64,000 bases of DNA. Source: Clostridia bacterium (GTDB lineage Bacteria; Bacillota_A; Clostridia; Oscillospirales; CAG-272). Below, in pieces: positions 25,401 to 33,260 of this stretch. The translations under genes and the position numbers were made by a program. Where the stretch lies: contig JAGBRZ010000069.1 in NCBI GenBank assembly GCA_017632155.1, forward strand, positions 14,631-78,630. The letters are read 5' to 3'. The notes beneath the pieces are model-generated. The model worked only from the letters and a program-made list of their open reading frames with translations, made no database searches and had not been told where the DNA came from. Position 1 is the stretch's first letter. Each line of letters opens with the position of its first letter.

Positions 25401-26109
25401 GACCCCCAAGTACTACGACGCAATGTATCTCTCCAGCCGTCCTTCCTCGGGCACAAGCATCCCGAGCAATCCCGGTGACTACGAGGAAGAGGAAGAAGAT
25501 CCCATGGAGGGAATGACAGATTACGAGATCGAGCAGATGCTCGAGGAGCAGCGCCGCGAGGCTCTGCGCGAGCTGATAAAGAAGATCGTGATCATCACAT
25601 CCGCCGTCCTTCTCTTTGCTGCGGCAGTTATCATCTTCTTTGCCATCATCATCAAGAAGGCAAACAAGCGCGCCGAGGCACGCGAGACGATCCTGCTTGC
25701 GCTTCACGAGGCAGACGAAAAGCTTGAGCTCATCCCCGAGCGCGAGGAAGTAAGAAAGGTTTGCGAAATGATAATGGATATGCTCCGCGAATGCGGCTTT
25801 GTGCCGGGCGTGGGCGAATTCAGCGCAGATTTTGCAAAGCGTATCGCAACCGAATGCGAGCGCGAGCTCGTCCTTGCCGCTCCCGAAGAGGGAATGACCG
25901 AATTCGAGGCGCCTCGCCACCCGATGCGCGAGAAGGAATGCGTCACCGTCTTCGAGGCTATCGCCGCCGAGGAATTCGGAAACGGCGCACCCGTTTCGGC
26001 AATGCCCTCAATGGCTAAGCTCTACTACAGACTCCGCTGTACCGTTTACAAGAGAAAGGTAAGCGTCTTCAGAAGAGCGATCATCTATCTTTTTAAGAAA
26101 GATAACTAA
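22408..26109 (+). CDS. large membrane transglutaminase-like protein
   Basis: A 1233-residue polytopic protein, longer than the roughly 700-800 usual for DUF3488/transglutaminase proteins. The first 55 residues are Lys/Arg-rich. Several membrane helices fill about 75-285, a second Lys-rich stretch lies at about 307-404, and one helix at about 415-435 begins the outer part. The transglutaminase core has GYCVQFASA (cysteine near 929) and SAHAWVEVW (histidine near 980); the third position reads QYEATP with Glu instead of the more usual Asp. A final helix and cytosolic tail follow (about 1060-1233). It has no proven substrate. I prefer the ATG at 22408, seven bases after AGGAGG; another ATG at 22402 is too close. 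Confidence 0.88.
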   Translation: MDKEQVKKTSVKTDVSPSDIRKLKKAEKKRKKFEKKELKRLKKEHAARAAIVPPSKRPIICPPDCSAAAKKHVYIGMFCRMLTIFVAVLGLALFVSEAFGFDMTPEYIAQKAIKNYGGIPAGAGFGFIALWALAFVALFALPAFWKYGAFITVPAIAAAIVVPALPNPITYFYEAALTVFNGALGHMKYMGFYAIDLKQVDVAHTADSPEGYARTMVMLFTLITAAIFVPAMVKRARIVLPGIYSGGILIFLFVYNLSRSNWALAFVAAAFCALIIMFVFDRIYIAAPAPDATDESGNVFGETDAPTLPEKLLNKKASKEEKKAKKLAAKAEKKARKRGKKITVDQEITEYFADAPERPAKKQKVHLTPAEKREAKKAKIEAKAAAREEKRTEKVAIKKVRDYHEDILIRRSSIGGFAGGAILILSLAMLAIPAMSTRGSFETIPVIEEKLEYYRNYVTALLMGDDPALDILAFEGDANNFSPRNTTATPRYYTHEPLMTVESNSPTNIYLRGWIATSYEDGVWMTARPNSELLDKYRSLYATNDDASESIFYNFFRIMTDDGLFDDDADVTSKLKRVEKYGYHIAQVNIKREEEFVDNILYMPSFHIRSYSPNGYSSTGNAVNFLRAFGSSEAGPISYANYFDGLYTSYRAALNGTEGYAMVSMLPILKYDTLEYNLGSLITEYNKTRAAVAAGRTEIEKDVNDSRLGKFSVTLYDGTVIEYTVVSVAEDGTKVLTVAQPVGTALYTISPSGDVKREMIDVPVEYDNEGNLIEYYAPKLDRAVLYFEQLDDVQQWQFRRQGELLDKYTPFVYETYTGKANSQIISDLYKEIVANAVIKEDYKEDVPADFSLAANKSEYKYNKNKEVYQLVSTVTDRDVYVQRHALVMEIINYLCDEEKYTYTLNPTVLGEENTLDGVETFLTKTREGYCVQFASALTLLLREAGIPARYVEGYIATGLYTNRDEDAVARYKATVRDSSAHAWVEVWYDGLGWIQYEATPKYYDAMYLSSRPSSGTSIPSNPGDYEEEEEDPMEGMTDYEIEQMLEEQRREALRELIKKIVIITSAVLLFAAAVIIFFAIIIKKANKRAEARETILLALHEADEKLELIPEREEVRKVCEMIMDMLRECGFVPGVGEFSADFAKRIATECERELVLAAPEEGMTEFEAPRHPMREKECVTVFEAIAAEEFGNGAPVSAMPSMAKLYYRLRCTVYKRKVSVFRRAIIYLFKKDN

Positions 26110-26118
26110 AAACACAAC

Positions 26119-26148
26119 GCCGACAGTCCGTTTTTGCGGGCTGTCGGC
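26119..26148 (+). terminator. terminator after the transglutaminase operon
   Basis: GCCGACAGTCCG, six bases, then the exact complement, followed by an A/T-rich tail (AAAAATTT). Confidence 0.75.
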
Positions 26149-26227
26149 AAAAATTTACATTCTTGGATTGAATTTTAACCATAAATATGATACCATTATA
26201 GAAAATCCCTTACGCGAGGAAAATTCA

Positions 26228-28117
26228 ATGAAAAAAGCAACTCTTCTCCTCTCGCTTCTTCTTGCCGTGCTGATGGTCTTTTCATCCTGCGACGGCGGAG
26301 AGAGCGAAATTACAACAGAACCCGAAATAATTGAAACAGAGGCGCCCGAAACGCCTCCCATCAACATCACAAAGGGCGGTGCGACCGAGTATAAGCTCAT
26401 CCGCTCCGACAAGACCTCTGCGGCTGTCACCGATGCATTTCTGCGCCTGCGCGACGCACTGAATGAAAAATACGGCGCTAACATCAAGGTCAGCGACGAT
26501 TTCGTTATGCCGAACAAGGAGCCCCACGCTTATGAGATCGCAGTCGGCCAAGTTGACCGCGAGGAATCCGCAAAGGCTCTCGAGGGCGTTGGCTTCAACG
26601 ACTCCGTCATTGCCGTCATCGGCAACCGCCTCTTCCTCACCGGCAACAGCGACGAGGCAATCATTCGCGCCGTTGACCTCTTTATCGAAAAATACCTCAC
26701 CGAGGGCGATCTTACCGTAAGCTCCACTCTCCGCGTGGTTGAAAAGGCAGCATACGCCAAGGAGGGTCTGACCATCGGCGGCGTTCCGCTTTCGGATTAC
26801 GTTATCGTTTACGGCACGGGATACACCGCGGCGGCAAAGGAAGTTGCCACCCGACTCGGCAAGCTGACGGGCGCGATCATCCCCGTTCAGGCAGAAAGAG
26901 AAGCTCCCGGAGAGCACGAGATCGCAATTGCTGCCGCTTCGCGAGCAACCGCCACAAGCAAAGGTACCGACGACTTCAATATTGAAGTAAAGGGCGACGA
27001 TATCCACATCACCGCGATAAACAAGACCGCAGTTGAAATGGCTTGTGCACGTCTTTGCAAGGCACTCTCCGAGGGCGACAAGACCGAATATGCTACCACC
27101 GACCTTGCAATGCACTATGAGCTCCCCGCTTCGCGCGATTACGTGAACGATATCGAATCCCTCCCCCTCCATTGGGAGCTTGAATTCCAGACCCCCGAAT
27201 GGATGCTTGATTATGATGAAAAATACGCCGCAAGTATGGATGCGGGCGGAAGACTTATGTCCTGCGCGCACCGCGGCGATATGGTTTACTACCCTGAAAA
27301 CTCGATTGAGGGCATCATCAGCGCGGTTATGATGGGCGCTGATATGGTCGAGATCGACCCCCGACTCACCAAGGACGGCGTTTTCATCCTTCTGCACGAC
27401 GCAACCCTCACCCGTACCACCAACTTTGAGGAAATGGCGGGTAAAAACGGTCTTCCCACCTCGGCAAACGTCGCTGATTGGACCTACGATCAGCTTATGC
27501 AGCTCAACCTCAAGACAGGCACGGGCGGATCGAGTGCAAAGGTCACTCCCTACAAGATCCCCACACTTGACGAGGCTTTCAAGGTCTGCGCCAACCGCAT
27601 CTTCATCCGCCTTGACGTAAAGGGTCCCACAGACGATACTCCTTTCTGGAATTTCGAAAAGGACATCTGGCCTCTTATGGAGAAGTATCAGAGCTATTCG
27701 AACGTCATCTACACCTGGCACAGCTGGTTCAAGGCAAACAGCTACAGTCTCACGGACACCTATCGCGACAAGTCAGAATCGCTTTCGGGCAAGGGCGGCA
27801 TCGTCTTCATTGGCGACGCGGGAACTCTCGCCGGAAACAACAAGGTCATCCGCGCGCACGATTTCAACCCCGGAATCCGTCTATTCGTCAACTTCGGCGA
27901 CGTTAATTACAAGGAATATCTTAAAGATAACAAAACCAAGCTCGATTCCTACAAGGGCAAGCTCCGCACCTACGCCGATGTTCACAACGGCAACAACGAG
28001 TCCCACGCCTTCTACGCAGAGCTTTATGAGGCAGGAATCAACTACCATCTCGTCAACAAGGCACTTTCACTCTGCCAGTACATCGCCGCGAACTTCGAGG
28101 CTACTCCCAAGAATTAA
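26228..28117 (+). CDS. secreted GDPD lipoprotein with two N-terminal modules
   Basis: A 629-residue lipoprotein. The lipobox is FSSC near residue 20. Module 1 (about 40-150) resembles the N-terminal module of the MBL lipoproteins: YEIAVGQVDREESAKALEGVGF, IGNRLFLTG. Module 2 (about 175-290) has PLSDYVIVYGTGYTAAAKEVA. Residues about 340-629 are a GDPD domain: AHRGDMVYYPENS near 346, MVEIDPRLTKDG near 372 and LLHDATL near 388. The enzyme should cleave glycerophosphodiesters outside the cell. I start at the ATG at 26228, with GAGGA before it; an upstream extension to 26168 covers non-coding leader. The next gene, a shorter paralogue, starts 12 bp after the stop, so they are one operon. Confidence 0.85.
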   Translation: MKKATLLLSLLLAVLMVFSSCDGGESEITTEPEIIETEAPETPPINITKGGATEYKLIRSDKTSAAVTDAFLRLRDALNEKYGANIKVSDDFVMPNKEPHAYEIAVGQVDREESAKALEGVGFNDSVIAVIGNRLFLTGNSDEAIIRAVDLFIEKYLTEGDLTVSSTLRVVEKAAYAKEGLTIGGVPLSDYVIVYGTGYTAAAKEVATRLGKLTGAIIPVQAEREAPGEHEIAIAAASRATATSKGTDDFNIEVKGDDIHITAINKTAVEMACARLCKALSEGDKTEYATTDLAMHYELPASRDYVNDIESLPLHWELEFQTPEWMLDYDEKYAASMDAGGRLMSCAHRGDMVYYPENSIEGIISAVMMGADMVEIDPRLTKDGVFILLHDATLTRTTNFEEMAGKNGLPTSANVADWTYDQLMQLNLKTGTGGSSAKVTPYKIPTLDEAFKVCANRIFIRLDVKGPTDDTPFWNFEKDIWPLMEKYQSYSNVIYTWHSWFKANSYSLTDTYRDKSESLSGKGGIVFIGDAGTLAGNNKVIRAHDFNPGIRLFVNFGDVNYKEYLKDNKTKLDSYKGKLRTYADVHNGNNESHAFYAELYEAGINYHLVNKALSLCQYIAANFEATPKN

Positions 28118-28128
28118 GGTATAATATA

Positions 28129-29661
28129 ATGAAAAGATTTATTGCCCTGACCCTCGCGGTCATCTCGCTCCTCGGTGCACTTGCAGGCTGTGCACCCGTC
28201 GAGGAACAGCCCGCAGAAACCACCGTCGCACCCGAAACAGAACCCGTAACCGAGCCTGTTACCGAGCCCGATACCGAGCCCGACACAACTGTCAGAATCG
28301 GCGAAACTCCTCTTGCTGATTTCACTGTCGTTTACGGTGAAGGCTACGAAGCAACAGCCAAAGAGCTTGCGGCACGCCTTAGCGCCGTTTGCGGTGCAAC
28401 ACTTTCAGTCAAGCCCCAAAGCGAAGCAACGGGAAATCACGAAATCGTGATTGAAAATGCCAACGCATCTGCGGGTTACGGAATGGACGATTTTAACATC
28501 GCTCAGGTTCAAAATGCCGATTCAATCGCAATCGGGGGCGGAAGCGCCTATGCCACCGACACCGCTTGCGCGAGATTTGCAAAGCTCTTTACCCCCGAAA
28601 AGTATCATTACGAATATAGCGACCTCACTATCGCCTACTCCCTTCCCGACCGTCAGGAATACATAAACGATTTCTCAAAGCTCGCGCTTCATTGGGAATT
28701 CTATCACGAAACTCCCGAATGGATGCTTGATTTTGATGAAAAATACGCAGCCTACAACGATGTCGACGGCAGACTTATGTCCTGTCTGCACCGCGGTGAG
28801 ATGGTCTACTACCCCGAAAACTCTGCCGAGGGTCTTATCAGCGCAGTAATGCTGGGCGGTGATATGGTCGAGATCGACCCCCGAGTCACCAAGGACGGCG
28901 TTTTCGTTCTGCTTCACGATGCTACCCTCACCCGCACCACCGACTTTGCCGAAAAGGCAGGCAAGAACGGTCTTCCCGAATCCCCCAACGTTTGCGACTG
29001 GACCTACGAACAGCTTCAGCAGCTCAACCTCAAGATGGGCACGGGCGGCGATGGTGCGGCTGTAACTCCCTACAAGATCCCCACCCTTGACGAAGCGATA
29101 AAGATCTGTGCCAACCGCATCTTCATCCGTCTTGACGTCAAGGAAGACGCAAACGGAAAGATCTTTTGGGAATTTGATCGCGACATCTGGCCTCTGCTTG
29201 AAAAATACAAGGCTTACACCACCGTTATCTGCACATGGCACGCGGCTTTTAACAGTGGCGGATACAAGTTCACGCGCGAGCTCCGTGACAGAACCACCGC
29301 GCTCTGCGGCAAACCCATCCTCAACTTTATGAAGAACGATGCAAAAGCAGACCTTCTTATAAGAACTATCAAGAGCTACGATCTCTGCTATATGATGCGT
29401 CTGACTTGTAACTTCTCGGAATACAGCTACAAAGCCTTCCTTGAGGAAAACAAAACGAGATTTGAGGGCTTCAAGGGCAAGATCAGAATGTATGCCGACG
29501 TGCACAACACCAACCCCGCCTACCCCGAAAACTGCGAGTCTACCGCGTTTTATCAGGAGCTATACGACGTTGGAATCAACATCCAGCTCGTCAACAAGGG
29601 TTTTATGATGTGCAAGTATATTGCAGAGAATTTCGAACCCACGGAAATAAGTGGACAGTGA
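28129..29661 (+). CDS. secreted GDPD lipoprotein, shorter paralogue
   Basis: A 510-residue lipoprotein: lipobox LAGC near residue 21, a TEPVTEP-type linker at about 35-55, one module (about 60-160) equivalent to module 2 of the preceding gene (PLADFTVVYGEGYEATAKELA), then the GDPD domain (about 205-505) with LHRGEMVYYPENS near 221, MVEIDPRVTKDG and LLHDATL. It lacks module 1, so the pair differs by loss or gain of one module. The last three codons and the stop lie inside the terminal repeat of the 242-bp element at 29650-29891, so the native C-terminus was probably changed by that insertion. Confidence 0.85.
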   Translation: MKRFIALTLAVISLLGALAGCAPVEEQPAETTVAPETEPVTEPVTEPDTEPDTTVRIGETPLADFTVVYGEGYEATAKELAARLSAVCGATLSVKPQSEATGNHEIVIENANASAGYGMDDFNIAQVQNADSIAIGGGSAYATDTACARFAKLFTPEKYHYEYSDLTIAYSLPDRQEYINDFSKLALHWEFYHETPEWMLDFDEKYAAYNDVDGRLMSCLHRGEMVYYPENSAEGLISAVMLGGDMVEIDPRVTKDGVFVLLHDATLTRTTDFAEKAGKNGLPESPNVCDWTYEQLQQLNLKMGTGGDGAAVTPYKIPTLDEAIKICANRIFIRLDVKEDANGKIFWEFDRDIWPLLEKYKAYTTVICTWHAAFNSGGYKFTRELRDRTTALCGKPILNFMKNDAKADLLIRTIKSYDLCYMMRLTCNFSEYSYKAFLEENKTRFEGFKGKIRMYADVHNTNPAYPENCESTAFYQELYDVGINIQLVNKGFMMCKYIAENFEPTEISGQ

Positions 29662-29891
29662 TTAGTGGACAGTGGACAGAAAGAAGCGAATGATAATTTA
29701 ATTTTAATATTTGCATTCCATTGTACCGACTGATAATTTAATAAACAAGAAACTCGGATATTAAGAAGTTTAACTTCATAATATCCGAGTTATTGTTTAT
29801 TTCAGTTTTATATTAAACAATGTTTTAAAAGTACCAAACAAAATTATTTGCCCGCAACTTTCTGTCCACTGTCCACTAATCACTGTCCACT
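29650..29891. mobile_element. 242-bp MITE-like element with perfect 34-bp terminal inverted repeats
   Basis: The left end (29650-29683) and the right end (29858-29891) are exact reverse complements over 34 bases; both are built from AGTGGACAGTG-type units and end inward in GACAGAAAG. Between them is a hairpin (AACTCGGATATT and its complement, near 29752-29793) and AT-rich sequence, with no open frame. A related but truncated copy lies at 63625-63784. The left end overlaps the GDPD gene's last codons and the right end overlaps the fucosidase gene's last codons. It fills the gap between these convergent genes. No transposase is present, so it would need one in trans. Confidence 0.85.
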
Positions 29892-31117
29892 ATTATTTTC
29901 GCTACTCTCACCACATAATTTCTTCCGCTGATATACGGCACGGTCTTGATGACGCTCTTTCCTTCCCTCTCCTCAAATTCGATCGGGGTTCCGTCATCAA
30001 GCCATTCGGCAGAAGTTATGCGCTCGCAGTCAAGGGTGAAAGCATCCTCATATCTTGCCACGTTTTTCATACGCGCGGCGTTGGGGTCTGCGGAAGTGGG
30101 GAGTCCGAAGCAGAAGAGATAGAGCTTGTCCCCGTCGCGGAGCAGAAAGTCGCGTCCCTCCGCACTTTCAACCTCAATTCCCCAGGGGCGCGGCTTGCGG
30201 ATAGCCTCGTCAAAGAGAGCGACCCATCTGCCGACCATTCCGTAAAACGCGCGGTCGATCTCGGAGATATATCCGTTGCCCATCGGTCCGACGTTGAGCA
30301 ACATATTCGCACCGTAGCGACGGCAATCGGCAAGCTCCTCAATGATTGTCGCGGGGGATTTATAAAGCAAGTCGCCCTCGGCATATCCCCAATGAGTGCC
30401 GAAGATCTCGCACATTTCGGATGCGATGTATTTCGGCGAGCCTTCAAGATTCAGCGGCTTCGGCTTTCCTCGCTCAAAGGTCACGCTGTCAAGCTCGATG
30501 TGTCCGAGCTCGCCAAGCGCGGAAAGTCCCGTGTTATTGACGATGATAGCCTCGGGCTGGTGGCGGCGGATCATCGAATACATCGCGTCCTCCTCCCAAT
30601 CGGCGTCCTTTTTGCTCCACTTGCCGTCAAACCAGATGCCGCCGATCTTGCCGTAGCGCGTGCAAAGAAGCTCAACGCTCTTGCGCAAAAAATCAAGATA
30701 CGCGGGAAAATCACCGTCAAATCTCTCATCATACCAATCAAGATAGGTGTGATAGAAAAATGGAATAATTCCGTGCTTGTTGCAAGCGTCAACAAACTCG
30801 CGGACAAGATCTCTTCCTATAAAATTAACCGTCGAATAGTCGTTGAGCCCGCAGGTGTCGTAAAGCGAAAATCCGTCGTGATGGCGTGAGGTAAGCGTGA
30901 TATACTTGCATCCCGCGCCCTTTGCCGTCAGAACAAGCTTTTCCGCCCAATCTCGCTCGGGGCAAAAATTCGGAGCATAACCTCTGTATTTTTCGCGCGG
31001 GATCTTGTGCTGATGCATCACCCACTCTCCTTGGGAAAGCGTGCTGTATATACCGAAATGCACAAACATTCCAAGGCCCATATTTTCAAAATCTTTAACG
31101 TACTGATGAACTATCAT
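29876..31117 (-). CDS. alpha-L-fucosidase, GH29
   Basis: A 413-residue GH29-type enzyme that removes alpha-linked fucose. Markers: GMFVHFGIYS at about 16-24, the SRHHDGF segment at 77-83, and GGIWFDG with the likely nucleophile Asp at 164. No signal peptide is visible, so it would act on imported fucosylated glycans in the cytosol, as in mucin- or milk-glycan-using gut bacteria. I start at the ATG at 31117 with GAGGT before it; the frame upstream to 31171 covers the promoter. The last few codons (VDSD) lie in the right repeat of the MITE-like element. The gene stands alone with its own promoter; no fucose transporter is in the window. Confidence 0.88.
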   Translation of the reverse strand: MIVHQYVKDFENMGLGMFVHFGIYSTLSQGEWVMHQHKIPREKYRGYAPNFCPERDWAEKLVLTAKGAGCKYITLTSRHHDGFSLYDTCGLNDYSTVNFIGRDLVREFVDACNKHGIIPFFYHTYLDWYDERFDGDFPAYLDFLRKSVELLCTRYGKIGGIWFDGKWSKKDADWEEDAMYSMIRRHQPEAIIVNNTGLSALGELGHIELDSVTFERGKPKPLNLEGSPKYIASEMCEIFGTHWGYAEGDLLYKSPATIIEELADCRRYGANMLLNVGPMGNGYISEIDRAFYGMVGRWVALFDEAIRKPRPWGIEVESAEGRDFLLRDGDKLYLFCFGLPTSADPNAARMKNVARYEDAFTLDCERITSAEWLDDGTPIEFEEREGKSVIKTVPYISGRNYVVRVAKIIVDSD

Positions 31118-31142
31118 TTCTGTCACCTCGCGTTTTTTTATA

Positions 31143-31171
31143 ATTTTACCACATAAATCTTTCAAAATCAA
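31143..31171 (-). promoter_or_regulatory. promoter of the fucosidase gene
   Basis: On the minus strand: TTGATT, 17 bp, TAAAAT with TGG before the -10. It lies 26 bp before the ATG at 31117. Confidence 0.72.
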
Positions 31172-31223
31172 TACTTTTCAGGCGACAAACATCGATTTAA
31201 TTGGACAAAATGTTGCATAGTCC

Positions 31224-31252
31224 TTGACAAGGCAAAAGAATTGTGATAAAAT
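31224..31252 (+). promoter_or_regulatory. promoter of surface protein 1
   Basis: TTGACA, 17 bp, TAAAAT with TGA before the -10. Confidence 0.85.
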
Positions 31253-31303
31253 TAAATAACTCTATACACGAGAAACATATTTTTGTACGAAAGGACAAAA
31301 GAA

Positions 31304-33043
31304 ATGAAAAAGACACTTTCCATCATCATGGCTCTCTGCATGGTTCTTTCCGTTTGCTTCTTCTCTGTTTCCGCAGCTGAAGCAACCGTTGGCTCCGTTG
31401 CAGCTGACTACAAGCCCGCTGAGGGTGCTATCGCCATCACCGATGCTGCAGGCTTTGCAGCAATGGCAGCTGACGGTAACTACTACCTCGCAAATGACAT
31501 CACCATCGACGCTACCTGGAATGCAGGCGCAGCTGTAAGCTCCACCTACAAGGAAAACGCAGCATTCACCGGCACCTTCGACGGTAACGGCAAGACCATC
31601 ACCACCACCGCTCCCCTCTTCGCTAACCTTCAGGGTAATGTAAAGAACCTGACCGTTACAGGAGCTATTGACGGCGCAGGCCTCAACTGCGGTGTTATCA
31701 CCATGTGGACCAACGGCACTCTCACCGTTGAAAACGTTCTCAACAAGGCTACCATCATAAACGGTGTAACCACCGGCGGTATCCTCGGCTACGGCGCAAC
31801 CGGCACCATTGCAACCTTCAAGAACTGCCAGAACGATGCTGACCTCATTGCTACCAGCCAGATCGGCGGTATCGCAGGTTACATTCAGGATGACGTTGTT
31901 GTTATCGAGAACTGTGTAAATAACGGTAACCTCAGAACCGACAACTACGGCGCAGGTATCATCGGTCGTTTCGGACGCGATGCAGGCGCACTCCCGGACA
32001 GCGTTGCAACCATCACCGGCTGTGTAAACAACGGTACAGTTTCCAGCGCAAAGGGCCAGAGCGCGGGTATCCTCGCTTACCTCGTTGGCGGTGCTAAGAT
32101 CACCGACTGTGTAAACAACGGTACTATCGTTAACGATACCGCTACTTCCGCAGGTATTCTCGGTTCCACCAGAGACCCCGACAAGAAGAAGATCTCGGGC
32201 GTACTCATCGCTGATTGCTTCAACTACGGCGACATCAACGGCGTTACCTACGTTGGCGGTCTTTGCGGATACCTCGGCAGAGATGCAAACTCCCACGACG
32301 GTTGGAACTACCGTATCGAAAACTCCGGCAACTTCGGTAAGGTTACCGCTATCGGCTCCGGCACTATGTACGTAGGCGGCGTTTCCGCATACGGTTGGGG
32401 CGGCGGCATTGGCACCAACGGTCTTGCAAACGGCTTCATCAACTGCTTCAACGCAGGTGACATCAAGGTTGAAAACTCCGGTGATGACTCCGTTAAGGCT
32501 TACGTTGCAGGTATCGTAGGTTACTTCAACACCACTGTATACACCCTTGAAAACTGCATCAATGCAGGTACTATCGATACCAACAAGACCGCTCTTGCAA
32601 CTCTTATCGCTTGGAACAACAGAGGCGAGGGTGCTGAGGGCGTTACCGCAGAATACTGCAAGAACAACTATTCCGTTGCAAGCGGTGAGATTCCCGCTTT
32701 CTACAACGGTCCCGTAAGCGAAGCAGTTGGTTGCACAGTTGTTACCGCTGACCAGATTGCAAGCGGTGAAGTTGCTTACCTCATCAACGAGGCTGCAGGC
32801 GCAACCGTTTACTATCAGGCAATCGGCACCGACAAGGCTCCCGTTCTCGAGGCAGCTGCTGACGGTTCCAACGTAGTTGAGAAGAAGGCTGACGGCACAT
32901 TTGGCAACCCCGCAAAGGAAGTTCCCGAAGATACCAAGCCCGCTGATCCCGTTCCCACCGGCGACTCCGCTCTCATCTTCGCAGTTGTTGCTATCATCTC
33001 CATCCTTGGTGTTGCAACCGTTGCTAAGAGAAGAGAAAACTGA
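31304..33043 (+). CDS. secreted GLUG-like beta-helix surface protein 1 (PTGD anchor)
   Basis: A 579-residue surface protein. A signal peptide (MKKTLSIIMALCMVLSVCFF, cut near SVSAAEA) is followed by a start domain (FTGTFDGNGKTIT) and at least six repeats of the type xNCVNNGxVxxxxxxAGIxG, the pattern of GLUG/parallel beta-helix proteins. A C-terminal strand domain (TVYYQAIGTDKAPVLEA) leads to the wall-anchor-like end PVPTGDSALIFAVVAIIS...KRREN. The end looks like a variant sortase signal, although the motif is PTGD instead of LPxTG and no sortase gene is in the window. Function may be adhesion or glycan binding. I start at the ATG at 31304 with AAAGGAC upstream. It has its own promoter and terminator. 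Confidence 0.85.
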   Translation: MKKTLSIIMALCMVLSVCFFSVSAAEATVGSVAADYKPAEGAIAITDAAGFAAMAADGNYYLANDITIDATWNAGAAVSSTYKENAAFTGTFDGNGKTITTTAPLFANLQGNVKNLTVTGAIDGAGLNCGVITMWTNGTLTVENVLNKATIINGVTTGGILGYGATGTIATFKNCQNDADLIATSQIGGIAGYIQDDVVVIENCVNNGNLRTDNYGAGIIGRFGRDAGALPDSVATITGCVNNGTVSSAKGQSAGILAYLVGGAKITDCVNNGTIVNDTATSAGILGSTRDPDKKKISGVLIADCFNYGDINGVTYVGGLCGYLGRDANSHDGWNYRIENSGNFGKVTAIGSGTMYVGGVSAYGWGGGIGTNGLANGFINCFNAGDIKVENSGDDSVKAYVAGIVGYFNTTVYTLENCINAGTIDTNKTALATLIAWNNRGEGAEGVTAEYCKNNYSVASGEIPAFYNGPVSEAVGCTVVTADQIASGEVAYLINEAAGATVYYQAIGTDKAPVLEAAADGSNVVEKKADGTFGNPAKEVPEDTKPADPVPTGDSALIFAVVAIISILGVATVAKRREN

Positions 33044-33062
33044 TATTAATAAACAGTATTCT

Positions 33063-33092
33063 AAGCCATCCGCGCAAAAGCGCGGATGGCTT
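33063..33092 (+). terminator. terminator after surface protein 1
   Basis: A 13-bp stem (AAGCCATCCGCGC and its complement), an AAAA loop, then a short T-run. Confidence 0.85.
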
Positions 33093-33194
33093 TTGTCATA
33101 GTCCGTGTCGTTGTAACATTGCACAAAAACGGCGCGCATTATTTGTCGTAATTCACAAATTTTATTTACAAAGAATAAAATTTATTAATATTTC

Positions 33195-33223
33195 TTGACA
33201 ACGCAAAAACATTATGCTAAAAT
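33195..33223 (+). promoter_or_regulatory. promoter of surface protein 2
   Basis: TTGACA, 17 bp, TAAAAT with TGC before the -10. Confidence 0.85.
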
Positions 33224-33260
33224 TAATTATACAAAATTTATTATTAGAAAGGAAACCATT

